Below, one piece after another: positions 1 to 8,448 of a stretch of DNA of 53,642 nt. The notes below the pieces were generated by a model that was not told the origin of the DNA, made no database searches, and worked only from the letters and a program-made list of their open reading frames with translations. A program made the translations under genes and the position numbers. How positions within the stretch are numbered: the first letter of the stretch is position 1; the number at the start of each line of letters is the position of its first letter. Source of the DNA: Jaenimonas drosophilae (taxonomy: Eukaryota; Euglenozoa; Kinetoplastea; Trypanosomatida; Trypanosomatidae); contig JASAON010001551.1 of assembly GCA_030849065.1 (NCBI GenBank), positions 1 to 53,642 of the forward strand. The letters are read 5' to 3'.

Positions 1-1
1 A

Positions 2-2146
2 GATCTAAAAACGCAGCTGCTTCCGTTTCAAAAAGAAGGAGTTGGGTGGATGGCTCAAAGGGAGATTAGTCATGTTGGCGGAATTATGGCAGATCATTTA
101 GGAATGGGAAAAACAGTTCAAATGATTGGCCTCTGCCTTGTCTCAGATCGCGTTAACAAGTTTCTTACAAAGAGCCAGCGGAAGCGTCGCGATGCTGTTG
201 CTGAAGGAAGCAGATTACTAACTGTTGTCCGTCAGATGCAGCGCATTAGCGTTGTGGCTAACTGCACACGAATAAACCGACCAGCGGTGGATCTGAACAA
301 CTTAGTTAGTATGATCAACGAGGAAATTGCTTCCGAGAAGCATGCGGGCTTCGCTGATATTCGGGTGGAAGTTGATAAGTGGCTCCAGTTTGCGTCCAAG
401 TTTCACCCGACATATGGAAAGCGAGCCTTTAGCTTTCTGGACGATGAGCAGAAGCGTGAATTTCATCAAATTGAGTCGAAGGAGTTGAGAACTCTGGTTG
501 TAGTCCCAGCTGCCTTAATGCTACAGTGGAAGTCGGAAATTGAGTCAAAAGTGGAATCATCTCGTTCGCTACGTGTTTATCTCTATCATGGAGGAAATAA
601 ATGGATAAGCAATACAGAGCTGGAAACATTCGATTTCGTCATCACAACATATGACACGCTCTCAAATTCAGGCATTGATGCTTTCATCCCGACTGACGAT
701 GGAAAGGGCGTTGCATTTTTTCGACGGCAGGCAGGCCCACTGTTTCATGTTCAGTGGAAGCGCATTATTCTGGATGAAGCTCACATGATTCGACATGCCA
801 AAACGCAACGGTGGAGAGCGATTCAGGAGCTGAATGGACTTCATCGGTGGGCAGTCACGGCAACTCCACTACACAACTCCATTGAAGATTTACAAAATCT
901 ACTGTACTTTGTCGGCCTACCACGATTACCTATTCTTCCTGGAACGAATTCTGAGGAACTCCTCAGTGATCCACTTCTGCAGCAGAGCCTTGCCAGATCG
1001 CTCCAGCCAGCTTTTTTGAGAAGAGGGCCTGTAATGATTCGCAACGGAGTACGCGAAGTGCTAGTGCAACTTCCCGTAAAACGGGAGCGTATTTGCAAGC
1101 ATTCATTTTCTGTGAAAGAGTCGCACGCGTACAATAGTATTCTGGCACGGTCCAGGAGTGCTTTGGCTTCTTCTGAAAAGAAAGAGGGAACTGCACATAT
1201 TTTTGCCATGATGACGCGTTTGCGACAGGCTTGCTGTCACCCATGGATAAGCCAAGGGAAAGCACTTAAAGTTTCCGTGTGTGAAATTTGTAAGAGCGAA
1301 GCTGTATCTCCTGTTGAAACGAAATGCGGCCATGCATTCTGTCACGAGTGCTTGCTATTGAAGTTCCGCGAATTTGTTAATGGGGATGATGTGGCAATCC
1401 GCCTTCCGTGTCCGACGTGTGGTTCCACTGTCACATACAACTCTGTTTTTCGAAAAACAGTGTTATCTTCTGCCGAGAGAATTGCAGGCTTTCAAAAGTG
1501 CGAATTTGAAATGAGCACAAAACTCCACATGATCCTTCAGGCAATTTTTGATATGAGAAAAAAGCACCCGGGGGACAAAATGATTATTTTTTCTCATTTT
1601 ACGTCGTTCATGGATGTTATCTCTGTTGCACTGCTGCGGTTTGAAATCGAGTTTTTGCGCATCGATGGAACAATGACGCTGACAAATCGCAACGCAACGA
1701 TTCGACTGTTTGAAGAGAACAACCAGGTTAAGGTTATCCTTGCGAGCAAAACTGCGACGGGAGTTGGGTTGAACCTAACTGCTGCGAATCATGTTCTTGT
1801 TGTGGACCCATGGTGGAATCCTGCGATTGAAGAGCAGGCCGTTCACCGATGCTACAGAATTGGACAAAAGAAGGATGTTTTTGTCTCTCGGTTCATAATA
1901 TCGGACACTATCGAGCAGTATTGCTACGAAATTTGTCAGAGGAAGAAGGAATTTGGAGATGCTGTTCTACGTGCAGCGACTTCAGGAGACTCTGGAGCCA
2001 GAGCTGCAGCTTCAAAACTGCAAGAAATTGTGTCCCGTCTCAAATTCGTGAATGAGGCTCTAAATGAGCAGGACACACCGCGCGAAATTGTACCGATGGC
2101 ATCAGTTTCTGTCCATTCACAGAGTGAGACAATTACGACAGTTTGA
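2..2146 (+). CDS. SNF2-family ATPase with RING finger, RAD5/RAD16-like (5' end cut by window)
   Basis: DNA-dependent translocase/ubiquitin-ligase type protein, probably acting in DNA repair or damage tolerance in the nucleus. The frame is open to the first base: codons before the ATG at 50 encode the conserved SNF2 entry motif (LLPFQKEGVGWM), so the ATG at 50 is internal and the true start lies upstream. 714 residues are visible. In order: Walker A as HLGMGKT (nt about 96-116; the usual DEMGLGKT is changed but GxGKT is intact), DEAH box in ILDEAH (nt about 768-786), a C3HC4 RING between the two helicase lobes (nt about 1279-1430; CEIC, CGHAFCHEC, CPTC), then the second lobe with the VGLNL motif and the arginine-finger segment QAVHRCYRIGQ. 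A RING between the lobes is the hallmark of the RAD5/RAD16/HLTF group. Whether a HIRAN domain lies upstream cannot be seen, so RAD5 and RAD16 cannot be separated here. Confidence 0.9.
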   Translation, partial: DLKTQLLPFQKEGVGWMAQREISHVGGIMADHLGMGKTVQMIGLCLVSDRVNKFLTKSQRKRRDAVAEGSRLLTVVRQMQRISVVANCTRINRPAVDLNNLVSMINEEIASEKHAGFADIRVEVDKWLQFASKFHPTYGKRAFSFLDDEQKREFHQIESKELRTLVVVPAALMLQWKSEIESKVESSRSLRVYLYHGGNKWISNTELETFDFVITTYDTLSNSGIDAFIPTDDGKGVAFFRRQAGPLFHVQWKRIILDEAHMIRHAKTQRWRAIQELNGLHRWAVTATPLHNSIEDLQNLLYFVGLPRLPILPGTNSEELLSDPLLQQSLARSLQPAFLRRGPVMIRNGVREVLVQLPVKRERICKHSFSVKESHAYNSILARSRSALASSEKKEGTAHIFAMMTRLRQACCHPWISQGKALKVSVCEICKSEAVSPVETKCGHAFCHECLLLKFREFVNGDDVAIRLPCPTCGSTVTYNSVFRKTVLSSAERIAGFQKCEFEMSTKLHMILQAIFDMRKKHPGDKMIIFSHFTSFMDVISVALLRFEIEFLRIDGTMTLTNRNATIRLFEENNQVKVILASKTATGVGLNLTAANHVLVVDPWWNPAIEEQAVHRCYRIGQKKDVFVSRFIISDTIEQYCYEICQRKKEFGDAVLRAATSGDSGARAAASKLQEIVSRLKFVNEALNEQDTPREIVPMASVSVHSQSETITTV

Positions 2147-2246
2147 AGCGTTCTATCTGCTGCACAACATGAGGAGAATCATTCGTAGATGGCCTAAGAT
2201 GCACTACGGATAGTTTTTTGCGACTTGTGAATGCTCAACATGCATT

Positions 2247-2268
2247 GTTCTCTCTCGAATCTATTTAG
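2247..2268 (+). promoter_or_regulatory. Predicted trans-splice acceptor
   Basis: A pyrimidine-rich stretch ends in AG at 2267-2268. The next ATG downstream is 2335, the start chosen for the following gene. An alternative AG sits directly before that ATG after another pyrimidine run. Confidence 0.45.
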
Positions 2269-2334
2269 GTAGTATTTGACACGGTTTTGCATCACCGCCT
2301 TAATCACAGAACACCAACTTTCTCCCTCCCGAAG

Positions 2335-3021
2335 ATGTCGCGCGCTTCCTCCGCTTATGTATCGCCAAATTTGGGCCCAACAACGCCTTGGGGTAATCAA
2401 ACGTCGACTGGAGTATTTCGCCCTCCTCAAACTATGCCATTGACGCGAGACCCGAAGATGTGCAGTGAGCTTATGGACTCCACTATGCACAGTCTAAGCG
2501 ATAGGTATGCGGTCGCTTCCTCACCTGTGCTTGATGGCGCTTCTTCTGGGTTGTCTCCTTCTCCTGCTGTGATCCCAATTGCAGACAGTCCTGTTCCGAT
2601 GTTGGGCCACCCGCTTTATTCACCGTACTTAGATCCATCATTGCAGTTGCCTTCGTCGACCGCTACACTAGATGCTGCTGCTGCTCATTTGTGCAGTCGC
2701 TCGCCAATCATTCTGTGCGAGGACCCCGGGGTGAACCTGGACACACTGATGCGTCAGATAAATTGCAATGTGCACATGAAGGGTGACATTTTCTTGGCTC
2801 AGAAGGAGAGTAACAGAGTACTGGAGGATGAACTTGTGCTCCAACAGAAACTCAGACGAGATACGCAGCTCCAAATTCTATCGTGCGATGAACACATTTC
2901 CGCATTGAAAGAATATAATGATCAGCTAGGAGTGCTACTTGACAAATTGGGAGAATCAAAGAATTACCAGAAAATTGACAGCGCACGTAGCAGTGGACAA
3001 AATTTGTGCGTCGATCAATGA
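2335..3021 (+). CDS. Hypothetical protein with C-terminal coiled coil
   Basis: A 228-residue protein that I do not recognise. The first about 130 residues are rich in Ser, Pro and Thr with no clear domain and look disordered. From about residue 150 the sequence becomes charged and heptad-like (segments such as VLEDELVLQQKL and HISALKEYNDQL), consistent with an alpha-helical coiled coil of about 60 residues, followed by a short polar tail. There is no signal peptide or membrane segment. The ATG at 2335 is the first after the predicted splice acceptor at 2268. The low-complexity head and coiled-coil tail would suit a cytoskeletal or scaffold protein, but this is a guess. Confidence 0.65.
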   Translation: MSRASSAYVSPNLGPTTPWGNQTSTGVFRPPQTMPLTRDPKMCSELMDSTMHSLSDRYAVASSPVLDGASSGLSPSPAVIPIADSPVPMLGHPLYSPYLDPSLQLPSSTATLDAAAAHLCSRSPIILCEDPGVNLDTLMRQINCNVHMKGDIFLAQKESNRVLEDELVLQQKLRRDTQLQILSCDEHISALKEYNDQLGVLLDKLGESKNYQKIDSARSSGQNLCVDQ

Positions 3022-4046
3022 GTGTATGTGCAACCAATTGTGGAGTTATGAGTATCGTCGCTGTAGTGTAAGCTGTACCAATCTGACTGTGCGTCTATGG
3101 GCTTAACACGACACGTGTGATTCATGGAGAGTGTCCGAGGAGTATAGCCCCGGCCTTTCTATCTCCACGTTGTGGAGATCTTGCGTCGTGCTGCTGTAGG
3201 ATGAGTAACGTGATCCTCCTTGTGAGCTGCACGTTCTCCGTTGGAAGTTCCAGCGGTTCTCAAAGCGTGCAATGAGTTTAGTCGTTGTTGTACTCTGAAC
3301 GGCTTGAGCAGAAGAGCATCTGGGATATCCCTGAACAAGATACTATTTCAGTCTCAAGTACCCCTCATAGCTATGCTGAGGAATCGCTTTCTCCGCCGAC
3401 ACAATCACCTCTGGTTCTTTATGGAACTGTGGATGGTGAGTTCGCCCAATGGTGATGCACAGTCAAATTTGTGTCTCTGTTACGTTTGTTTTCTGCTCCC
3501 CTTTGCTTCACTTCGAGTTGCCTTTTTTTCTGCTGCACATGCGTCTCCATCTCATGTGTGGCGGCCCTGTTCCAATTCCGAATGCGTAGGCACTCCAGTA
3601 CTTATGTATTACAGTTTTTTCATGTGCTCATCTGCATCCCTCAGCTTCCCAGTCGTTGCGACGCGCTGCTTCGTGGAGGTGAATCGTGGAAGTGCTGCAT
3701 GACAAAGCCATCCCCAACTCAAAGAAACTTCGATTGTTGGAAAGTGGAATCACCTTCATATTACTTGCCTTGCGCAATCTTTTATCGATGTCGACTCTAC
3801 GGTCCCATAGCGGCAACTCGATCATTGCAGTGTTGCGTGTGTCCAGGGGGAGCATATCTGGGATGCGTGTCACCAGGTGACAATACATCTTCTCTATCTA
3901 TCTCCTCAATCTTGCGTTTTCCAGCATACTCCCTTTTTTTCAAGGAAGGCTAGAAAAAGTTGCACCTTCCCAAAATTGCTGTGCAACCTCTTTGGAACAC
4001 TAAGCGTCCACCACTTCCCCACTGAACAGTGTTGTAGCAAGGTTCA
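3022..4046. other. Intergenic region, no supported gene
   Basis: About 1 kb between two genes. It contains open frames of up to about 150 codons, but they are Cys/Ser-rich, overlap one another, mostly lack a suitable ATG and resemble no family I know. The 3' part holds the pyrimidine tract and splice acceptor of the next gene. I take it as 3'UTR, spacer and 5'UTR. Confidence 0.6.
3928..3944 (+). promoter_or_regulatory. Predicted trans-splice acceptor
   Basis: A run of C and T including seven consecutive T residues is followed by the first AG at 3943-3944. The first ATG after it is 4047. Confidence 0.55.
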
Positions 4047-5309
4047 ATGAACACAACAAGAGTGAATGCCAATGGGGCATACAACTACTCTCTTCGCACC
4101 ACAACTATCCCGCAAAAGCAGGAGGAGCTGGATGAGTTGTTGAAGACGCGCTCAAAGAATGGCTTTGCGACGAGTGCCTACTGGGGTGCGACCGGATTGA
4201 CACCTGCTCGGGAGCCAGATGATGTTTGCCACCTTGTTCCCCATCGTTTTGAAGGAGAAATCAGTCGGAAACTCGTTCCTCTTGGCAAGGAAGTGACCAG
4301 CATTCCCCGCACATTGGATTACACCCTGGTGGGTCTGCACCACTTCACAGATGATGGTAATTCAGACACGGGCGGTCTCAATGCAGCACAGCTGAAAAAG
4401 CTCTATGAAGGTGATGCCAATATCACGGACACGGCAAATGGGCCGTCCATCAAGCCCCGATTTCTCACCATGGACACAACCACGCAGCGTATGCCCGGAA
4501 AGTTTGACACGGATGTTCTCAAAGCCCTCCAGGACGGAAAGGACAAGGAAGAGGCAGCTCGTCGGGAGTTGGAGGATTTGAAAAAGCGGCCGTTTGCAAC
4601 CCGGGATCCCAATCCATATCGTGTGACGTCAGATGATTACTGCGACATGACCCCAATTAGCTCTCACTTCTATCGCGTTACTGATCCAATGTACCCTGAT
4701 GAAAAGCTTGAGGTGTACAAGAGTCGCTACAACAATGTGGAACGCGAAGGACCGAAACGCCGAGAGCGAACCTTCAAGATCATGCAACGGGAGCGTAATG
4801 TAGACCTTGGGGCACTGAGGAAAGCACTAAATGACAGCCATGCTGAGGCGATGCCTCGGGGCTACAAGCCTTACTCTGCAAAGGATTGGATGAGCACCAC
4901 TCACAGAGAGCACGCGAACTATGATACCGATGCTGCAGCCTCCATGAATGAAATGGGAGCGACTTACCCACTTCGAAATGTAAATTACACGCTGACTTCG
5001 GACCACGAAGCGAGCTACTTGGCAAAGGGAGAGCGACACCGCACACGCCACGATGGCGATTGGGGTACAGAGTATGCCGACAACTACGAAGACCGTTTTA
5101 GTAAAGCTGATATCTGCAAGGACTACTCAGGCAAGTCCATCTTCGATATCGAGTACGGCATTTACACTATGGATCACCACTTCCACCATCCCAGAAACGA
5201 TACCTCGCTCGGAGAGGCCCTCACCCCTAGTAGCGTTGTTCCTGGACAACACAAACCTATGTCTGTGGAACCTCTACACGCCAAGAATGCGTTACCAATG
5301 TCCCGGTAG
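4047..5309 (+). CDS. Hypothetical protein, possibly flagellar
   Basis: A 420-residue soluble, polar, Tyr/Asp/His/Arg-rich protein with no catalytic motif that I can see. It has scattered short elements of similar style (STTHREHANY around residue 290, TSDHEASYL, TEYADNYEDRF) and PY/NPY-type turns, with one short charged helix near residues 165-185. Such elongated sequences with irregular repeats are typical of axonemal microtubule-associated or inner proteins, so a flagellar role is plausible, but this is inferred from style and not from homology. There is no signal peptide or membrane span. The start is the first ATG after the acceptor at 3944. Confidence 0.75.
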   Translation: MNTTRVNANGAYNYSLRTTTIPQKQEELDELLKTRSKNGFATSAYWGATGLTPAREPDDVCHLVPHRFEGEISRKLVPLGKEVTSIPRTLDYTLVGLHHFTDDGNSDTGGLNAAQLKKLYEGDANITDTANGPSIKPRFLTMDTTTQRMPGKFDTDVLKALQDGKDKEEAARRELEDLKKRPFATRDPNPYRVTSDDYCDMTPISSHFYRVTDPMYPDEKLEVYKSRYNNVEREGPKRRERTFKIMQRERNVDLGALRKALNDSHAEAMPRGYKPYSAKDWMSTTHREHANYDTDAAASMNEMGATYPLRNVNYTLTSDHEASYLAKGERHRTRHDGDWGTEYADNYEDRFSKADICKDYSGKSIFDIEYGIYTMDHHFHHPRNDTSLGEALTPSSVVPGQHKPMSVEPLHAKNALPMSR

Positions 5310-5670
5310 AAGATTGCGATACTGAGATAGCTACAATGGCCGTGTTGACCACCACAGACCGTAGCCACTCAACGATGATTAGACGCTGTTATGTAGTTCC
5401 ATTCTTGACTTTCTTTCCATTTCGTGAGTGGAATTGGCATAGTGATTGCCTGCCGATGTAAACGAAAGAATGGAAGGTAGGACAACGCGCGCATGCGTAC
5501 GGAGAGAACTCTCTATGAGACGAGTACGCACTTCGATGATGACAGTATCCATTGATCTTTTCCTAACTTTCGTACTGTTTTTCTGATGGTAGCTAAATAC
5601 ATAGTGTAGCACGTCACAGCGCGAGTTAGCTGGAGAACGCTAGAGGTGATCTACAAGGGAGGCTTTCCAT
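5310..5670. other. Intergenic region
   Basis: No convincing gene. It ends with the pyrimidine tract and AG of the next gene. Confidence 0.6.
5551..5592 (+). promoter_or_regulatory. Predicted trans-splice acceptor
   Basis: T/C-rich stretch with the first AG after it at 5591-5592. The first ATG downstream is 5671. Confidence 0.45.
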
Positions 5671-6228
5671 ATGCTCCAACTCACGATACCGCTTTTCCGG
5701 AAGCCAATTCAATCGTATCCAGTACCTCCACGGAAGCGTCTGTACTCTCGCCGATGGAGCAGTTCGAGAACGAACCCCTATAACCGCATGTATTGGCGTG
5801 CTCTCATGGATGAGAATCACGCCCGCCCATCTTTCTGGGTGTCAGATTTTCGACATCAACACCTCAAAAAGACTGGCACTGATTTTCAAGGACGCGTTCC
5901 CGCATCGCCTGCTCCAGGAACTTACCAAGGTTTCACCGACGTCCAGAAGATCTTGCTGAATCACCCAAAGCCTCAACGCGAGTCTCGGCACCTTCCCGTG
6001 ATGCCAATGACACCTCGAGTGGTTTACGAGCACGCCCAGGAGAAGCGAATTGACTTTGGAAAGAAGGTGCGCGCCGACAGACGTCGAGTTGAGCAGCTCA
6101 AGACGCAGGAGTTCTGGGGATGGTACACCAAGTTGCAACGCGTGCGAGGTCGATGGTGTCGTGATCAGGGAGTGACCAGTCGTGGTGTGTACGGGCCTGC
6201 AGTTGACGCTGCAGAGTTGTGGGGTTAG
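5671..6228 (+). CDS. Small basic protein, possibly mitochondrial
   Basis: A 185-residue, strongly basic protein rich in Arg, Trp and Tyr. The N-terminus (LFRKPIQSYP, then RKRLYSRRWSSSR) lacks acidic residues over about the first 45 positions and could be a mitochondrial presequence. The rest has no transmembrane span and no family motif that I recognise. Small, basic, aromatic-rich proteins of this kind are common among kinetoplastid mitochondrial ribosomal proteins, but I can only offer that as an inference. The start is the first ATG after the predicted acceptor at 5592. Confidence 0.7.
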   Translation: MLQLTIPLFRKPIQSYPVPPRKRLYSRRWSSSRTNPYNRMYWRALMDENHARPSFWVSDFRHQHLKKTGTDFQGRVPASPAPGTYQGFTDVQKILLNHPKPQRESRHLPVMPMTPRVVYEHAQEKRIDFGKKVRADRRRVEQLKTQEFWGWYTKLQRVRGRWCRDQGVTSRGVYGPAVDAAELWG

Positions 6229-6323
6229 CGCTACTATAGTGATCACATACAGCAATAAATGGCTGTCGAATGGCATGGTACGGCACATGTGGATGTCCCG
6301 TAGACTCGTCTCTCAAATGAACA

Positions 6324-6368
6324 TTCCTCCTTCACTGTTATTTCCTTTTTTTCTGCTACTTTTATGAG
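6324..6368 (+). promoter_or_regulatory. Predicted trans-splice acceptor
   Basis: Long C/T tract, then AG at 6367-6368. The first ATG afterwards is 6429. Confidence 0.5.
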
Positions 6369-6428
6369 ACTGAAGTGTTCCCGGTCACATCTTTGGGCTC
6401 ACACGAACAGGTTGTTAAACCGATACTC

Positions 6429-7970
6429 ATGGCAAAGAAATCTGGTCAGAAGCGCGCCAAAGAGGCGGCTCCCGAGGCATTCGTGGAGGATTTGGATCTA
6501 GAGCTCGAGGAAGAGGATATGGTTCTTCACAACCGTCGTCGTAGCCGTCGCGGCGAGGGGGCTGATGACCACGTTGGCTCAGTTCTCCCTTCTGATGCTC
6601 ATCGCCTTGATGGATATGGCGATGATGCGCAAATGGGCTATCACGAAGAGGAAGAGCTGGCTGTAGCAACGGAAAAGAAGATGCGTCGGCGAACTGAGGA
6701 CGACGATTTTGACGTCTCAGGCGTCACACTCTCGTCCGTGGCCAAAGAAATGGCCAAGCGAAAGAAGGCGTCGACCGAGGTACTGGACGCATCCCCCGTG
6801 ATTGAGGCGGTTGAGCGGGACTTCGCTTCCCTTTCAACCAGTGAACGTATGGCTGTTCTGAAGAAGGAGTCACCAGAGCTCCTGAAGATGCTGGAAAACT
6901 TGCGACAGTACCTTGCAGAAGTGAAGGAGCTGGCGAAGCCGCTTCACGAGCTGTTGTTTGAACGCAAAGTGTCCGCTGAGCACAAGAATCTGGTTTCATT
7001 TCTGGAGACGAAGGTTCAGTTGATGCTCAGCTATTGCATGCACGTTACGTTCTACCTCATCATGAAGTCGGAGGGAAAGAAAGTTGCTGGACATCCTGTC
7101 ATTGATAACCTAGTCGAGCTGCACGTCTACCTAGAGAAGATGTGGCCACTGGAGGAGAAGCTGCAGTACTCGCTCAACCGACTTCTTAGTGGCAAGAGTC
7201 TTGTTGCCGCACGAGTGGATGACCTTCGACCGGTTGCTGAAACTCAGAGTGGTGTGTTTAGTGCTTCTCGTCCATCTGGAAACGCAGAAGCTCGCGAACG
7301 ACGCCAGCAGCTCCGAGACCTCCACGAGGCTGAGGAGCTGGATCGGGAGGAGGAATCAGCGATGACTCGATTGCGCACCAAGAAGGCATCTTCCCTTAAC
7401 CAAATCGACCGCAGCTCCGCCATTGCCCCTGCCAAGTACCAGGAGGAGGAAGATCAGTACTTCACCAAGATCGCTGGTAACCATGGAGAAGATGTGGAGG
7501 GATTGTCACTGATGGATCGATTGCGGAAGCGCCAGCGGTCAAACAGCGATGCCTTGGCTGAGAAGGCGGAGCAGCTTGTGGGGGATGAGAGCGAGGATGA
7601 GGATGAAATGAGTGATGTGGATATCATCAGCGATGGCGAGAACTTCGACGAGGAGGACCTAGATGCGGTCTGGGAGGAGGAGCAACGCCGCGAGGAAGAA
7701 GAGGCCGCCAAGGCAAACGAGCCACGACAGAAACGAGAGGTGCAGGAGGTTGATCGTCGTAAGGCAGGCACCAAGATTGAATCACATCGCGGTCTCACAA
7801 AGGCACGGCCAAAGGACCGCAAGAACCCTCGTGTTGCACAACGCCGCAAGTACGAACGTGGCATGCAAGTTCACAAGTCCCAAACACGAACTCACCAACC
7901 GGAGCCCGAAGGCGGCTTTGTGGGAGTTCGTGCAATCAAACCTGGTGTGGTTCGGTCACGCAAGCTGTAG
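6429..7970 (+). CDS. UTP3: Sas10/Utp3, small-subunit processome component
   Basis: A nucleolar protein of the U3 snoRNP/SSU processome needed for 18S rRNA maturation. It has 513 residues. An acidic and basic low-complexity head (about 1-110) is followed by the Sas10/Utp3/C1D helical domain at about 130-255, with the typical segment LMLSYCMHVTFYLIMK and GHPVIDNLVEL. A long acidic Glu/Asp-rich stretch follows (about 390-430). The conserved Sas10 C-terminal domain occupies the last about 60 residues: RGLTKARPKDRKNPR, RRKYERG and the terminal GVRAIKPGVVRSRKL. Domain order and length fit eukaryotic Sas10/Utp3. The ATG at 6429 is the first after the acceptor at 6368; the in-frame extension upstream has no ATG. 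Confidence 0.92.
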   Translation: MAKKSGQKRAKEAAPEAFVEDLDLELEEEDMVLHNRRRSRRGEGADDHVGSVLPSDAHRLDGYGDDAQMGYHEEEELAVATEKKMRRRTEDDDFDVSGVTLSSVAKEMAKRKKASTEVLDASPVIEAVERDFASLSTSERMAVLKKESPELLKMLENLRQYLAEVKELAKPLHELLFERKVSAEHKNLVSFLETKVQLMLSYCMHVTFYLIMKSEGKKVAGHPVIDNLVELHVYLEKMWPLEEKLQYSLNRLLSGKSLVAARVDDLRPVAETQSGVFSASRPSGNAEARERRQQLRDLHEAEELDREEESAMTRLRTKKASSLNQIDRSSAIAPAKYQEEEDQYFTKIAGNHGEDVEGLSLMDRLRKRQRSNSDALAEKAEQLVGDESEDEDEMSDVDIISDGENFDEEDLDAVWEEEQRREEEEAAKANEPRQKREVQEVDRRKAGTKIESHRGLTKARPKDRKNPRVAQRRKYERGMQVHKSQTRTHQPEPEGGFVGVRAIKPGVVRSRKL

Positions 7971-8448
7971 TGTATTGGCTGGCCGCAACCGTCGGTTGTT
8001 GGGGCTGCGTTGGTTCGAGCCGGTGCTCATATTTCTCTACTGCTGGAAGTGAAAAGCTGGAGAATCATAAGGTATCTGAGAACCTACAACAACAAATACA
8101 ATTCTGCCGTGTAATGCATAAAATAAGTGATGTGTTGTGGAAGACGCAATACATTTTCGTGACTTCTTTACTGTCCAGCAAGAGTCCAACTAAAGTCATG
8201 TGCTGGAGACCACTGGGGACTCGGAGGTGGGTGGGAGATGATCTGGGCTCCTTTGCCAAGGCTTCACGTCCAAATTTCCGTCCCCGTTTCCCATAGGTGT
8301 TCCTCAAATTGCGTTACTGTCTTTGGAATTGTTCAACCTTCCACATCCTCTTCCATCTTGTTGTTGTGACTTTACTGACATGTCCTCCATGAGGTAGGGA
8401 GGTTTCTAGTCCTTTGAATACCCACTCAGACAGGTTGGATTAGATACG
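7971..8448. other. Intergenic region
   Basis: No gene seen. The last third is C/T-rich and contains the acceptor used for the VMP1-like gene. Confidence 0.6.
8336..8393 (+). promoter_or_regulatory. Predicted trans-splice acceptor
   Basis: Pyrimidine-rich from about 8336, with AG at 8392-8393. The first ATG downstream is 8449. Confidence 0.4.

Noticed and set aside
3241..3953. Overlapping open frames of about 150 codons
   Set aside because: They mostly begin without ATG, are Cys/Ser-rich, overlap each other and lie ahead of the real splice acceptor at 3944.
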